Assembly: GCF_000519125.1 (NCBI RefSeq)
Contig: NZ_JAEX01000001.1
Span: 558,001-622,000 of the forward strand
Direction of reading: 5' to 3'
DNA from: Desulfocurvus vexinensis DSM 17965
GTDB taxonomy: Bacteria > Desulfobacterota > Desulfovibrionia > Desulfovibrionales > Desulfovibrionaceae
DNA: 64,000 nucleotides
Shown here piece after piece: positions 53,275 through 60,860 of the stretch. Made by a program: the position numbers and the translations under genes. The notes beneath the pieces are model-generated. The model ran no database searches. It was given only the letters and a program-made list of their open reading frames with translations, and was not told the origin of the DNA. Position 1 is the stretch's first letter. Each line of letters opens with the position of its first letter.

Positions 53275-54282
53275 TCAGCTGTAGTAGACCGATGGCCCCA
53301 GCAGGTGGCCGAGGCCTGCCTCCCAGAAAATCTGGCGGCACCTGTCAACGGTGAAGCCCCTGCCCTCTTCGGTCCGCTCCTTCGTATCGCGGGGGTTGGC
53401 GCCGATCTCCGCCCAGAAGAGGTTGGCGCCAGCGGCCGCGCCGATGACGCAGGGCTCGTGGGTGCAATTGCCCCGCACCGAGAGCGGCGTGGCCAGCCGG
53501 GTCACGGCCACGATCTGGGCCATGCGCAGCTCGGTGATCATGCCATGCCGCTTCGCCAACTCCGTGCCGGGGATGGAAATACGCCGCGCCGCCCCGCTGT
53601 AGGCAGGCTCCAGCGACGCCGCCAACAGGATCATGGCGGCCAGCTCCTCGTGGGAATGTTCCGGCCCGACGGGCTCCACGCAGGTGCCAAGCAGCAAGCC
53701 CGCCTCCCGGAACGCGCGCATGCTCTTCAGGCGTTTTTCCGGCGGGATGCGCGTCACGCTGCCCTCGCCCAGCCGGAGGGCATGGTACACGCCCTGGAAG
53801 CCTGCATCCTTGAGCTGGCGGGCTTCGCTGGCGGTCCGGTCGCCCGTGTTGGCGATGAGAAGCGTCTGGGGGGCGAGGTGGCGGCGCACCTCGCGCCCCA
53901 TCTCAAGCAACGCCCCGAAAGGATAGTCCGCCGTGGTCATCATGTACACGGCGTTGGCCCCTGCCTGCTCCAGGGTCAGCGCGGACGCCACCGCCTGTTC
54001 CGCATCGAGGCGGCTGGACTCCTTGAAGATGCCGTTGACGGCGGCGAAGGAGCAGTAGAGGCAGTTCATAGGGCAGGGGCCAAGATTCAGTGCGAACTGG
54101 GCGTGTATCTCCGGCTTGCCGGCGCAGGATTTTTCGGAAAGCGCCCGCGCGGCGTGCATGATGCGATAGCTCTGCTCAGAGTCCGGAGGGCATTCCAGCA
54201 GCCGGACGACCTGCTCCTGGTCAAGACGCTCTCCGCCCGCCGCGCGGCTGATGATGTCCTCGATGCTGCGCCCCGTTGGCAT
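53275..54282 (-). CDS. BioB/HydE-like radical SAM protein, unknown substrate
   Basis: 335 residues. The radical SAM motif is GPCPMNCLYCSFA (CxxxCxxC near residue 70). A BioB-like TIM barrel follows (ANAVYMMTTADYPFG, LKDAGFQGVYHALRLGEGS, LLLGTCVEPVGPEHSHEEL) and a C-terminal FGSRG-like region RGNCTHEPCVIGAAAGANLFWAEIG. No other biotin or hydrogenase maturation genes are near, and it is too divergent to call BioB. Co-transcribed after msrA; only 4 bp separates its stop from the converging flavoprotein's stop. Confidence 0.82.
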   Translation of the reverse strand: MPTGRSIEDIISRAAGGERLDQEQVVRLLECPPDSEQSYRIMHAARALSEKSCAGKPEIHAQFALNLGPCPMNCLYCSFAAVNGIFKESSRLDAEQAVASALTLEQAGANAVYMMTTADYPFGALLEMGREVRRHLAPQTLLIANTGDRTASEARQLKDAGFQGVYHALRLGEGSVTRIPPEKRLKSMRAFREAGLLLGTCVEPVGPEHSHEELAAMILLAASLEPAYSGAARRISIPGTELAKRHGMITELRMAQIVAVTRLATPLSVRGNCTHEPCVIGAAAGANLFWAEIGANPRDTKERTEEGRGFTVDRCRQIFWEAGLGHLLGPSVYYS

Positions 54283-54286
54283 GCGC

Positions 54287-54946
54287 TTACTCCTTTTGAT
54301 GGTCCTGGTAGTATGAGAAGGGCTTGTCCGCCTGTTCGCCCCAGAGTGCCCGAAGGGTGGCTTCCCGCTCGCAGTTGAAGCGGTAGAACTGGTAGCGCAG
54401 GGGGTTTTTCTTGGAATAGCGCTGGTGGTATTCCTCCGCCGGGAAAAAGGCGGCGAAATCCACTATGGGCGTTCGCACGGGCCCGGGCAGGACCTTCGAC
54501 TCCACCAGCCGCCGCCTGGATTCCTCGGCCACGCGGCGCTGCTCCTTGTCGTGCACGAAGATGGCCGGCCCGTACTGCCTGCCCCGGTCGCAGAACTGGC
54601 CGTCGGCATCCGTGGGGTCGTGGTGCCGCCAGAACCACTCCACCAGCTGGGCGTAGCTTACCCTGGCCGGGTCGAACGTGACCTGCACCGCTTCCAGGTG
54701 GCCGGTCAGTCCGGCGCTGACCTGTTTGTACGTGGGATCGGGTTCGCTGCCGCCCGAAAAGCCGGAAACGGCCTCGACCACGCCGGGAACGGAGAGGAAG
54801 TCAGCTTCCACGCACCAGAAGCAGCCGCCCGCGAAGGTGGCCGTGGACAGGCCGGGCTGCGCGGCCAGGGCCGGAAGGGTCAGCAGCGTCATGGCGAAGG
54901 CAAAAAGGTATCGGGACACATGGGGCCTCCTGGTTTCCGTGACCAT
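54287..54946 (-). CDS. msrA: Secreted peptide-methionine (S)-S-oxide reductase
   Basis: 219 residues. A hydrophobic signal segment (YLFAFAMTLLTLPALAAQ) precedes the catalytic FAGGCFWCVEADF, so it acts in the periplasm on oxidised protein methionine. SGFSGGSEPDPTYKQVSAG, VEWFWRHHDPTDADGQFCDRGRQYGPAIF and EEYHQRYSKKNP are standard MsrA motifs. Start ATG 54946; the GTG at ~54919 is an alternative. Promoter at 54953-54980. The radical SAM gene follows at once. Confidence 0.95.
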   Translation of the reverse strand: MVTETRRPHVSRYLFAFAMTLLTLPALAAQPGLSTATFAGGCFWCVEADFLSVPGVVEAVSGFSGGSEPDPTYKQVSAGLTGHLEAVQVTFDPARVSYAQLVEWFWRHHDPTDADGQFCDRGRQYGPAIFVHDKEQRRVAEESRRRLVESKVLPGPVRTPIVDFAAFFPAEEYHQRYSKKNPLRYQFYRFNCEREATLRALWGEQADKPFSYYQDHQKE

Positions 54947-54952
54947 CCTTCA

Positions 54953-54980
54953 AATCTATGGTGTTTTCTGGAACTGTCAA
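54953..54980 (-). promoter_or_regulatory. Promoter of msrA and the BioB-like gene
   Basis: Minus-strand TTGACA (54975-54980), 16-bp spacer, TAGATT (54953-54958), leaving a very short leader before the ATG at 54946. If correct, the message would be nearly leaderless or use the internal GTG start near 54919. Confidence 0.5.
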
Positions 54981-55214
54981 CCGAATCCGGGTTGGGGGGC
55001 GTCCTGCGCAAGGCGGGCAGGCGTGCGGCACGGGGGCGCCCTGGCTCACCGGGCGGTTTTGCCGGGGTTCACCCCGGGGCAACCGGGCGGCCAGTCCTTT
55101 TGCCCACCCCCGGGGCGCCGCCGCGCCCCCCGCGAAGCCAAGGCCGGCAGGTCCGGGCATGCCGAGGAACGGCCGCAAGCTGTGCCAGGAGCGGCAGGGG
55201 CAGAAAGGACAACA
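54981..55214. other. Intergenic DNA between msrA promoter and the right repeat
   Basis: GC-rich with several GGGGTTCACCCCGG-like short inverted repeats but no open frame with protein-like composition. Together with the msrA promoter it fills the gap to the tRNA-Ser terminator. Confidence 0.5.
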
Positions 55215-55241
55215 AAAAAGCCCCGGGATTGCTCCCGGGGC
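55214..55241 (-). terminator. Terminator of tRNA-Ser
   Basis: On the minus strand GCCCCGGGA/TCCCGGGGC (stem 55220-55228 with 55233-55241) is followed by six T residues. It is part of the 45-bp repeat. Confidence 0.88.
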
Positions 55242-55259
55242 CTTGCTGCCTTGTGGCGG
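55215..55259. repeat. Right 45-bp copy of the tRNA-Ser 3'-end/terminator repeat
   Basis: Perfect match to 48817-48861. Spans the tRNA terminator and the last six bases of tRNA-Ser. With the left copy it brackets a 6.4-kb block of seven genes and no integrase. Confidence 0.85.
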
Positions 55260-55345
55260 AGAGGAGAGGATTTGAACCTCCGACTGAGTTTCCCCAGTAC
55301 ACGCTTTCCAGGCGTGCTCCTTAAACCTGGCTCGGACACCTCTCC
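55254..55345 (-). tRNA. tRNA-Ser (GGA)
   Basis: 92 nt including CCA. The acceptor GGAGAGG pairs with CCTCTCC, anticodon loop CTGGAAA gives anticodon GGA (55307-55309), the long variable arm of class II tRNAs is present (ACTGGGGAAACTCAGT), and the T loop is TTCAAAT. Decodes UCC/UCU. Confidence 0.95.
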
Positions 55346-55358
55346 GCGAGGGAGTGCC

Positions 55359-55387
55359 TATGTAGTAAAAAGTCGGGCGCTTTTCAA
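55359..55387 (-). promoter_or_regulatory. Promoter of tRNA-Ser
   Basis: Minus-strand TTGAAA (55382-55387), 17-bp spacer, TACATA (55359-55364), about 14 bp before the mature 5' end. Confidence 0.6.
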
Positions 55388-55401
55388 GGCTTGGGGGGCT
55401 G

Positions 55402-55443
55402 AAAAATGAAGAAATCCGCAGAGCGGCGGATTTCTTCATTTTT
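55402..55443 (-). terminator. Terminator after the candidate selenoprotein gene
   Basis: AAAAATGAAGAAATCCGC (55402-55419) and its exact inverse (55426-55443) around a 6-nt loop. It ends 25 bp after the extended frame's stop at 55468 on the minus strand. Confidence 0.85.
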
Positions 55444-55467
55444 CGGCGCGTTGGGGCTGGGGCTGGC

Positions 55468-55650
55468 TCAGTTTTCCTTGGGACGCTCCGGGGGTTCGGG
55501 GGCGTCGGGCTTGCCGGGGGCCTTGTCCTTGGGGTGCCAACTGCACTCCGTGGCCGGGCCTCAGCCCCGGATGCCGAGCTTGGGGAAGACGAATTTCGCC
55601 AGCACAAAATAGACGGCGAATGCCACGAGCAGGGGCAGCAGGGTGTCCAT
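55468..55650 (-). CDS. Candidate small membrane selenoprotein (60 aa, in-frame TGA as Sec30)
   Basis: ATG 55650 has AGGAGG upstream and a TTGACA/TACCTT promoter. Residues 1-29 (MDTLLPLLVAFAVYFVLAKF then VFPKLGIRG) form one membrane helix. The frame meets TGA at 55561-55563, then continues for 30 sense codons with host-like G/C third positions: GPATECSWHPKDKAPGK and a Pro/Glu/Lys tail ending at TGA 55468. About 18 nt after the TGA, a GTGC/GCAC stem with loop AGTTG and outer GG/CC pairs (55533-55549) resembles the bacterial SECIS of E. coli fdhF. Sec30 and Cys36 could form a redox pair. The conservative alternative is a 29-residue protein ending at 55561. Confidence 0.55.
55533..55549 (-). promoter_or_regulatory. 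Candidate SECIS hairpin
   Basis: Minus strand GGAGTGCAGTTGGCACC: stem GTGC/GCAC, five-base loop with GT, bulged A, outer GG/CC. The 17-nt size, loop GU and distance from the TGA are like E. coli fdhF (GGTTGCAGGTCTGCACC). Confidence 0.45.
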
Positions 55651-55687
55651 GGGGCCTCCTTGCGGCCGTGCGGGCCGCATCCCTTTG

Positions 55688-55715
55688 AAGGTAACGCTTC
55701 CGGGCGGCATGTCAA
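55688..55715 (-). promoter_or_regulatory. Promoter of the candidate selenoprotein gene
   Basis: Minus-strand TTGACA (55710-55715), 16-bp spacer, TACCTT (55688-55693). Leader of about 30 nt to the ATG at 55650. Confidence 0.5.
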
Positions 55716-55867
55716 CGCCGGGCCGTCGCCGCGCGGCAGCGGCGCGGGGCCGGGCGCGCAGCGGCCTTTGCACCGCCCCGCGCCTCGCGCGGCGCCCGCC
55801 CGCCTCAGGACGCGCGGGGCCCGGCGGGCTTGGGCCAGGCGGCAGGGCGCTATGCGGCGGTGGACTG

Positions 55868-56971
55868 CTAGGCGTAGAACGCGCGGATGGCCGCGCAGAC
55901 CTCCTGCACCTGCTCCGGCTCCAGGCCCGGGTACAGCGGCAGGGAGAGCACCTCGGCGGCCAGGCGTTCGCTCAGGGCCAGGTCGTCGGCGCGCATGGGC
56001 GCGCGGCCCTGGGTGAACAGCGGCTGGCGATGCCCGGGCACGGGGTAGTGGATGGCCGTGCCGATGCCGCGCGCGCGCAGGTGCTCCATCAGCGCCTCGC
56101 GGCGCGGGGCGCGCACCACGTAGAGATGGAAGACATGCTCGCGGTCCGGCGCCGTGGCGGGCAGGATGAGCGGCGTGTCCGCCAGCAGGGCGGTGTAGTG
56201 CGCGGCCAGGGTGCGGCGCGCGGCGTTGTCGGCATCCAGGCGCCCCAGGCGCAGGCGCAAAAAGGCCGCCTGCAGCTCGTCCATGCGGCTGTTCACCCCG
56301 GGCACGGCGCTGTGGTAGCGGCTGGATTCGCCGTACTGCCGCGCCAGGCGCAGGGCGCCTTCCACCTCGCCCGCGTTGCAGCACACGGCGCCGCCGTCGC
56401 CCAGGGCGCCGAGGTTCTTGGTGGGGTAGAAGCTGAAGGCCGCCAGGGCGCCGAAGGTGCCCGCCATGCGGCCCTTGTAGGTGGCGCCGTGGCTCTGGGC
56501 GCAGTCCTCGATGAGCGGCAGGTCGCGCGCGGCGCACAGCGCGCCCAGCTCGTCCAGGTCGCAGGGCTGGCCGTAGAGGTGCACGGCGATGACGGCGCGG
56601 GTGTCCGGGCCGATCATGCGCGCGGCGCTGGCCGGGTCCAGGGTGCAGGTGTCCTCGCGGACCTCGGCGAACACCGGGGTGCACCCGGCGGCCAGCACCG
56701 CGTGGTAGCAGGGCAGGGCCGTGTGCGCGGGCAGCACCACCTCGCCGCCCTGGCAGCCCAGGGCCCGCAGGGCCAGGATCAGCGCATCGGTGCCGCTGTT
56801 CATGGTCACGCAGGCGCTGCGCCCGAGCCAGGCGGCGAACTCGGCCTCGAAGGCCGCGACCTCGGGGCCCATGAGGAACCAGCCGCTTGCGAGCACGCGC
56901 TCGAAGGCCGCGCGCAGGTCGGCTTCGCAGGGGGTGAGCTGGACCTTGAGGCTGTTGAAGGGCACGGGCAC
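55868..56971 (-). CDS. DegT/DnrJ/EryC1/StrS aminotransferase
   Basis: 367 residues. PLP fold I sugar aminotransferase: TMNSGTDALILALRALGCQGGEVV, AVHLYGQPCDLDEL, LIEDCAQSHGATYKG, and the PLP Lys in FSFYPTKNLGALGDGG. It transaminates a nucleotide-keto-sugar for LPS, capsule or glycoprotein sugars. GTG at 56971 with GGAGG; a second GTG six bases on is possible. No sugar-pathway neighbours in the window. Confidence 0.9.
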   Translation of the reverse strand: MPVPFNSLKVQLTPCEADLRAAFERVLASGWFLMGPEVAAFEAEFAAWLGRSACVTMNSGTDALILALRALGCQGGEVVLPAHTALPCYHAVLAAGCTPVFAEVREDTCTLDPASAARMIGPDTRAVIAVHLYGQPCDLDELGALCAARDLPLIEDCAQSHGATYKGRMAGTFGALAAFSFYPTKNLGALGDGGAVCCNAGEVEGALRLARQYGESSRYHSAVPGVNSRMDELQAAFLRLRLGRLDADNAARRTLAAHYTALLADTPLILPATAPDREHVFHLYVVRAPRREALMEHLRARGIGTAIHYPVPGHRQPLFTQGRAPMRADDLALSERLAAEVLSLPLYPGLEPEQVQEVCAAIRAFYA

Positions 56972-57076
56972 GGGAGCCTCCGGGCGTTGCGGGTGGCGGG
57001 TGTCGATACGGCGCGCGCCCCGGGCGGGCCGGTGGTCCGGCTGCCGCCCGGGGCGCGCTGGCGCGGCCAGGGAGCC

Positions 57077-58249
57077 CTAGGCCTTGGCGCCCATGGCCTT
57101 GGCGTATTCGGCCTTGAGCGAACCGATGAGCTCGCTCACGGAGACGATCTCCTTGACGCGGTGCACGTTGGCCCCGGCAAAGGCGAAGCCGTTCTCCAGC
57201 TTGCCCTTGACGGCGTTGGTCAGGGCGGCGGCGATGCAATACGGGCTCTTGGTGATGTCGCAGGTCTTGATGCAGTGGAACGGGCAGCGGAACGGGCGGC
57301 GGCGCCCCTCGCGCACGGCGTCCAGGAACTTGCTGTGCACCGCGCGGCCCGGCAGGCCCACGGGGCTCTTGATGATCTCCACATCGGCCTCGGTGGCGTT
57401 GACGAAGGACTCCTTGAAGCGGATGTCCGCGTCGCACTCGTGGGTGGCCACGAAGCGGGTGCCCATCTGGACCCCGGCGGCGCCCAGGTCGAGCATCTTG
57501 CGGATGTCGCCGCCGTCGTAGACCCCGCCCGCCGCGACCACCGGGATGCGCCGCCCCTTCTGCTCCTCGAAGGGCCGCACGGACTCGATGACATCGGCCA
57601 CGAGCTTTTCCAGCTCGAACGCGGGGTTGTCGATCTCCTCGGACTTGAAGCCCAGGTGCCCGCCCGCCTTGGGGCCCTCGACCACGAAGGCGTCGGGCAG
57701 GTAGTCGAAGCGCGAGAGCCATTTCTTGCAGATGATGGACGCGGCGCGGCCCGAGCTGACGATGGGCGCCAGCTTGGTGCGCGCGCCCTCGGTCAGGTAG
57801 CCGGGCAGGTCCAGCGGCAGGCCCGCGCCGGAGAAGATGATGTCCGCGCGCTCGCGCACGGAGGTGCGCACCATGTCGGCGAAGTTGGTCAGCGCGACCA
57901 TGATGTTCACGCCGATGATGCCGTCGGTCTTTTCGCGGGCGGCGCGCAGCTCTTTTTCCAGGGCCCGGACGTGGGCCTCGGAGTCCTTGGCGGCGGCGTT
58001 GTCCTTGAAGCCGATCATGGCGGCGGCGATGACGCCGATGCCGCCCTCGTTGGCCACGGCGCTGGCCAGGCCGGACAGGGAGATGCCCACGCCCATGCCG
58101 CCCTGGATGATGGGCACCCTGGCCACCAGGTCGCCGATGCGCAGCTCGGGCATCTTGAATTCCGGTACCGCGAACTGCGGCATCCGCAACTCCGGCATCT
58201 TGAACTCCGGCATTTTCAGCTCGGGCATCTTGAACTCGGGTATCTTCAC
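57077..58249 (-). CDS. NAD(P)H-dependent flavin oxidoreductase / nitronate monooxygenase family with N-terminal pentapeptide repeat
   Basis: 390 residues. The first ~38 residues repeat a K-(M/I)-P-E-(F/L) unit about seven times (KIPEFKMPELKMPEF...PELRIGDL). The FMN-binding TIM barrel follows: VPIIQGGMGVGISLSGLAS, NIMVALTNF, VVEGPKAGGHLG, RIPVVAAGGVYDGGDI and GAAGVQMGTRFVATHEC. A Cys-rich region (FRCPFHCIKTCDITKSPYC) near 320 could bind Fe-S and is not typical of simple nitronate monooxygenases. GTG 58249 with GAGGA. Substrate unknown; the repeat may be a docking tail. Confidence 0.88.
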   Translation of the reverse strand: MKIPEFKMPELKMPEFKMPELRMPQFAVPEFKMPELRIGDLVARVPIIQGGMGVGISLSGLASAVANEGGIGVIAAAMIGFKDNAAAKDSEAHVRALEKELRAAREKTDGIIGVNIMVALTNFADMVRTSVRERADIIFSGAGLPLDLPGYLTEGARTKLAPIVSSGRAASIICKKWLSRFDYLPDAFVVEGPKAGGHLGFKSEEIDNPAFELEKLVADVIESVRPFEEQKGRRIPVVAAGGVYDGGDIRKMLDLGAAGVQMGTRFVATHECDADIRFKESFVNATEADVEIIKSPVGLPGRAVHSKFLDAVREGRRRPFRCPFHCIKTCDITKSPYCIAAALTNAVKGKLENGFAFAGANVHRVKEIVSVSELIGSLKAEYAKAMGAKA

Positions 58250-58320
58250 GGGCGTGTCCTCGCTTGCGCGCCCCGGGTGCGGGGCGGGGGTATGAGATCC
58301 GGCGCGGGTCGCGCCGGGGG

Positions 58321-59220
58321 TCATTTCAGCGGAAAGCTCGCGCCGGTCAGGCGCTCGTAGGCCTCCACGTATTTGGCGCGCGTGCGCTGCACCACCTCGG
58401 GGGTCAGGGCCGGGGGCGGGGGCGTCTTGTCCCAGGGCTGGGCCGAGAGCCAGTCGCGCAGGTACTGCTTGTCGAAGCTGGGCTGGCCCTGGCCCGGGGC
58501 GTAGCCGTCCATGGGCCAGAAGCGCGAGGAGTCGGGGGTCAGCACCTCGTCGATGAGGATCAGCCCCGCGCTGGTCAGGCCGAATTCGAACTTGGTGTCG
58601 GCGATGATGATGCCGCGCCCGGCGGCGTAGTCGCGCCCGGCCTTGTAGATGGCCAGGGCCGCAGCCTGGGCCTGGCGCACCACGTCCTGCCCCGCCGTGG
58701 CCATGGCCTGCTCGATGGTGATGTTCTCGTCGTGGCTGCCCAGCTCGGCCTTGGTGGACGGCGTGAACAGCGGCTCGGCCAGCTTGTCGGACTCGCGCAG
58801 CCCCTGGGGCAGCGCGTGCCCGCAGACCATGCCGCTGGCCTTGTAGTCCTTCCAGCCCGAGCCGGTGATGTAGCCGCGCACGATGCATTCCACGGGCAGG
58901 GGCCGGGCGCGGCGCACGATGACCGCGCGGCCCTCCAGGGCGTCCGCATGGCGGGCCAGGGGCGCGGGGAAGCGCGCCACGTCGGATTCCAGCAGGTGGT
59001 TGGCGATGATGCCGCTGAATTTGTCCATCCAGAACAGGGTGATCAGGTTGAGCACCACGCCTTTGTGCGGGATGGGCTCGTTCATGACCACATCGAAGGC
59101 GCTCATGCGGTCGGTGGTGACGATGAGCAGACGGTCGGCGTCGATCTCGTAGATGTCGCGGACCTTGCCGCGCGACAGCAGCGGGTATTCGGTGATCTCT
59201 GTCCTGGTGACGACTTGCAT
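58321..59220 (-). CDS. purC: SAICAR synthetase
   Basis: 299 residues. LSRGKVRDIYEIDADRLLIVTTDRMSAFD is the PurC start, with CIVRGYITGSGWKDY, DENITIEQA and IADTKFEFG. Joins aspartate to CAIR in purine synthesis. ATG 59220 with AAGGAG. The longer ~300-residue type. Independent from hisD, 123 bp upstream. Confidence 0.95.
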   Translation of the reverse strand: MQVVTRTEITEYPLLSRGKVRDIYEIDADRLLIVTTDRMSAFDVVMNEPIPHKGVVLNLITLFWMDKFSGIIANHLLESDVARFPAPLARHADALEGRAVIVRRARPLPVECIVRGYITGSGWKDYKASGMVCGHALPQGLRESDKLAEPLFTPSTKAELGSHDENITIEQAMATAGQDVVRQAQAAALAIYKAGRDYAAGRGIIIADTKFEFGLTSAGLILIDEVLTPDSSRFWPMDGYAPGQGQPSFDKQYLRDWLSAQPWDKTPPPPALTPEVVQRTRAKYVEAYERLTGASFPLK

Positions 59221-59343
59221 TGCGGCTCCTTGCTTGCGGGAAATTGTTGCAGCATACGCCAAAACCGCGCCCATTGGAAGAGGCGCGGGAAGCGGCGGCC
59301 CGGGCCCGCTCCCGGGCACGGGGGGCGGGCCGCAGGGCCGGGG

Positions 59344-60648
59344 CTAGCCCCGGCGGGCCTCCACGGACCGGGCGTGGGCTTCCAGGCCCTCCATGCGCGC
59401 CAGGCGCGCGATCTTGGGCGCGTTGGCGGCGGTGAAGGTCGGGCTGGTGGCTACCACGCTGGATTTCTTGATGAACGTCTGCACCGACAGGGCCGAGGAG
59501 AAGCGCGCCGTGGACAGGGTCGGCAGCACATGGTTCGGCCCGGCGAAATAGTCGCCCACGGGCTCGGGGCTGGTGTGGCCCATGAAGATGGCCCCGGCGT
59601 GGCGCACGCGGCCCACCAGCGCCCAGGGGTCGGCCACGGCCAGCTCCAGGTGCTCGGGGGCCAGGTGGTTCACCAGGTCCAGGGCGGCGTCCAGGTCGGG
59701 CGTCAGGATGGTCGCGCCCCAGGCGGCCAGGGCGCGGGCGGCGATGTCCGCGCGGGGCAGCAGGGCCGTCTGGCGCGCAAGCTCGGCGCGCACGGCCCGG
59801 GCCAGGGCCGCGTCGGGCGTGGCCAGGATGGCCGAGGCCAGGGGGTCGTGCTCGGCCTGGGAGAGCATGTCCGCCGCCAGCCAGCCCGGGTTGGCGCTGG
59901 CGTCGGCGATGATGGCGATCTCGCTGGGCCCGGCGATCATGTCGATGCCCACGCGGCCCATGAGCAGGCGCTTGGCCGTGGTCACGTAGATGTTACCCGG
60001 CCCGGCGATGACGTCCACCGGGGCCACCGTGGCCGTGCCGTAGGCCAGGGCCGCCACGGCCCAGGCGCTGCCCATGCGCACCACCTCGTCGATGCCCAGC
60101 AGCGCGGCCGTGGCCAGCAGCACGGGGTCCAGGCTGCCGTCGGGGCGCGGGGGCGAGGCCACGCAGAGGGAGCCCACCCCGGCCACCTGGGCCGGGATGG
60201 CGTTCATCAGCAGGCTGGAGACCAGCGGGGTCTGCCCGGCCTGCCCGCCGGGCACGTAGAGGCCCACGCGGTCCACCGGGCGCACCAGCTGCCCGAGGAT
60301 GGTGCCGTCGGCGCGGGTGGTCCACCAGGAGTTCTCGCGCTGGCCTTCGTGGAAGGCGCGGATGTTGGCGGCGGCCTCGGTGAGGATGTCCATGTCCTGG
60401 GGGCTGACCTGGGCGCGGGCGGCGGCGATCTCGGCGGCGGGCACGCGCAGGGCGGCGGTGGTCAGGGTCTGGCAGTCGAAGCGCCGCCCGTAGTCGGCCA
60501 GGGCTTCGTCGCCGCGCGCGCGCACGTCGGCCAGGATGGCGGCCACGGCGTCGTCCACTGCGGCGCCGGGCTCGGCGCGCGGGGCGAGCCAGTCCTTGAT
60601 GGCGGGCCAGGACTCGGGGCCGGAGTAGGCCAGGTCGCGGCAGGGCAT
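59344..60648 (-). CDS. hisD: Histidinol dehydrogenase
   Basis: 434 residues, standard length. VGLYVPGGQAGQTPLVSSLLMN, VDVIAGPGNIYVTTAKRLL, DMIAGPSEIAIIAD, SQAEHDPLASAIL and HLAPEHLELAV include the zinc ligands and catalytic Glu/His pair. Oxidises histidinol to histidine. ATG 60648 with AAGGAG. No other his genes adjoin it. Confidence 0.96.
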   Translation of the reverse strand: MPCRDLAYSGPESWPAIKDWLAPRAEPGAAVDDAVAAILADVRARGDEALADYGRRFDCQTLTTAALRVPAAEIAAARAQVSPQDMDILTEAAANIRAFHEGQRENSWWTTRADGTILGQLVRPVDRVGLYVPGGQAGQTPLVSSLLMNAIPAQVAGVGSLCVASPPRPDGSLDPVLLATAALLGIDEVVRMGSAWAVAALAYGTATVAPVDVIAGPGNIYVTTAKRLLMGRVGIDMIAGPSEIAIIADASANPGWLAADMLSQAEHDPLASAILATPDAALARAVRAELARQTALLPRADIAARALAAWGATILTPDLDAALDLVNHLAPEHLELAVADPWALVGRVRHAGAIFMGHTSPEPVGDYFAGPNHVLPTLSTARFSSALSVQTFIKKSSVVATSPTFTAANAPKIARLARMEGLEAHARSVEARRG

Positions 60649-60791
60649 GGGCGGGTCTCCTTGCTGGGGGATGCTGCGGGCGCGGGCCCGGTGCGGGTTG
60701 TATAGAGGAGCGCGGCCCAAAAGTCGAGCCGTGGCGCCGGGCCCGGGCGGCAGCCCCGGCCCGTGCGCCGTGTCGCGCCGGGGCATGGTGG

Positions 60792-60825
60792 AAAAAAATG
60801 GGCCGGGACCCGAAGGTCCCGGCCC
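60792..60825 (-). terminator. Terminator of the porin gene
   Basis: Minus strand: GGGCCGGGACC stem (60800-60810 with 60815-60825), TTCG loop, then ATTTTTTTCC. Textbook form, fitting a very highly expressed gene. Confidence 0.92.
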
Positions 60826-60860
60826 GTGGTGGTGGGCGTCAGCAGGTGGTCATGCCACAA

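Noticed and set aside
55561-55650. A simple 29-residue membrane peptide with nothing beyond it
   Set aside because: Kept as the conservative alternative, but the coding-like continuation, SECIS-like hairpin and terminator placement make the extended frame the better reading.
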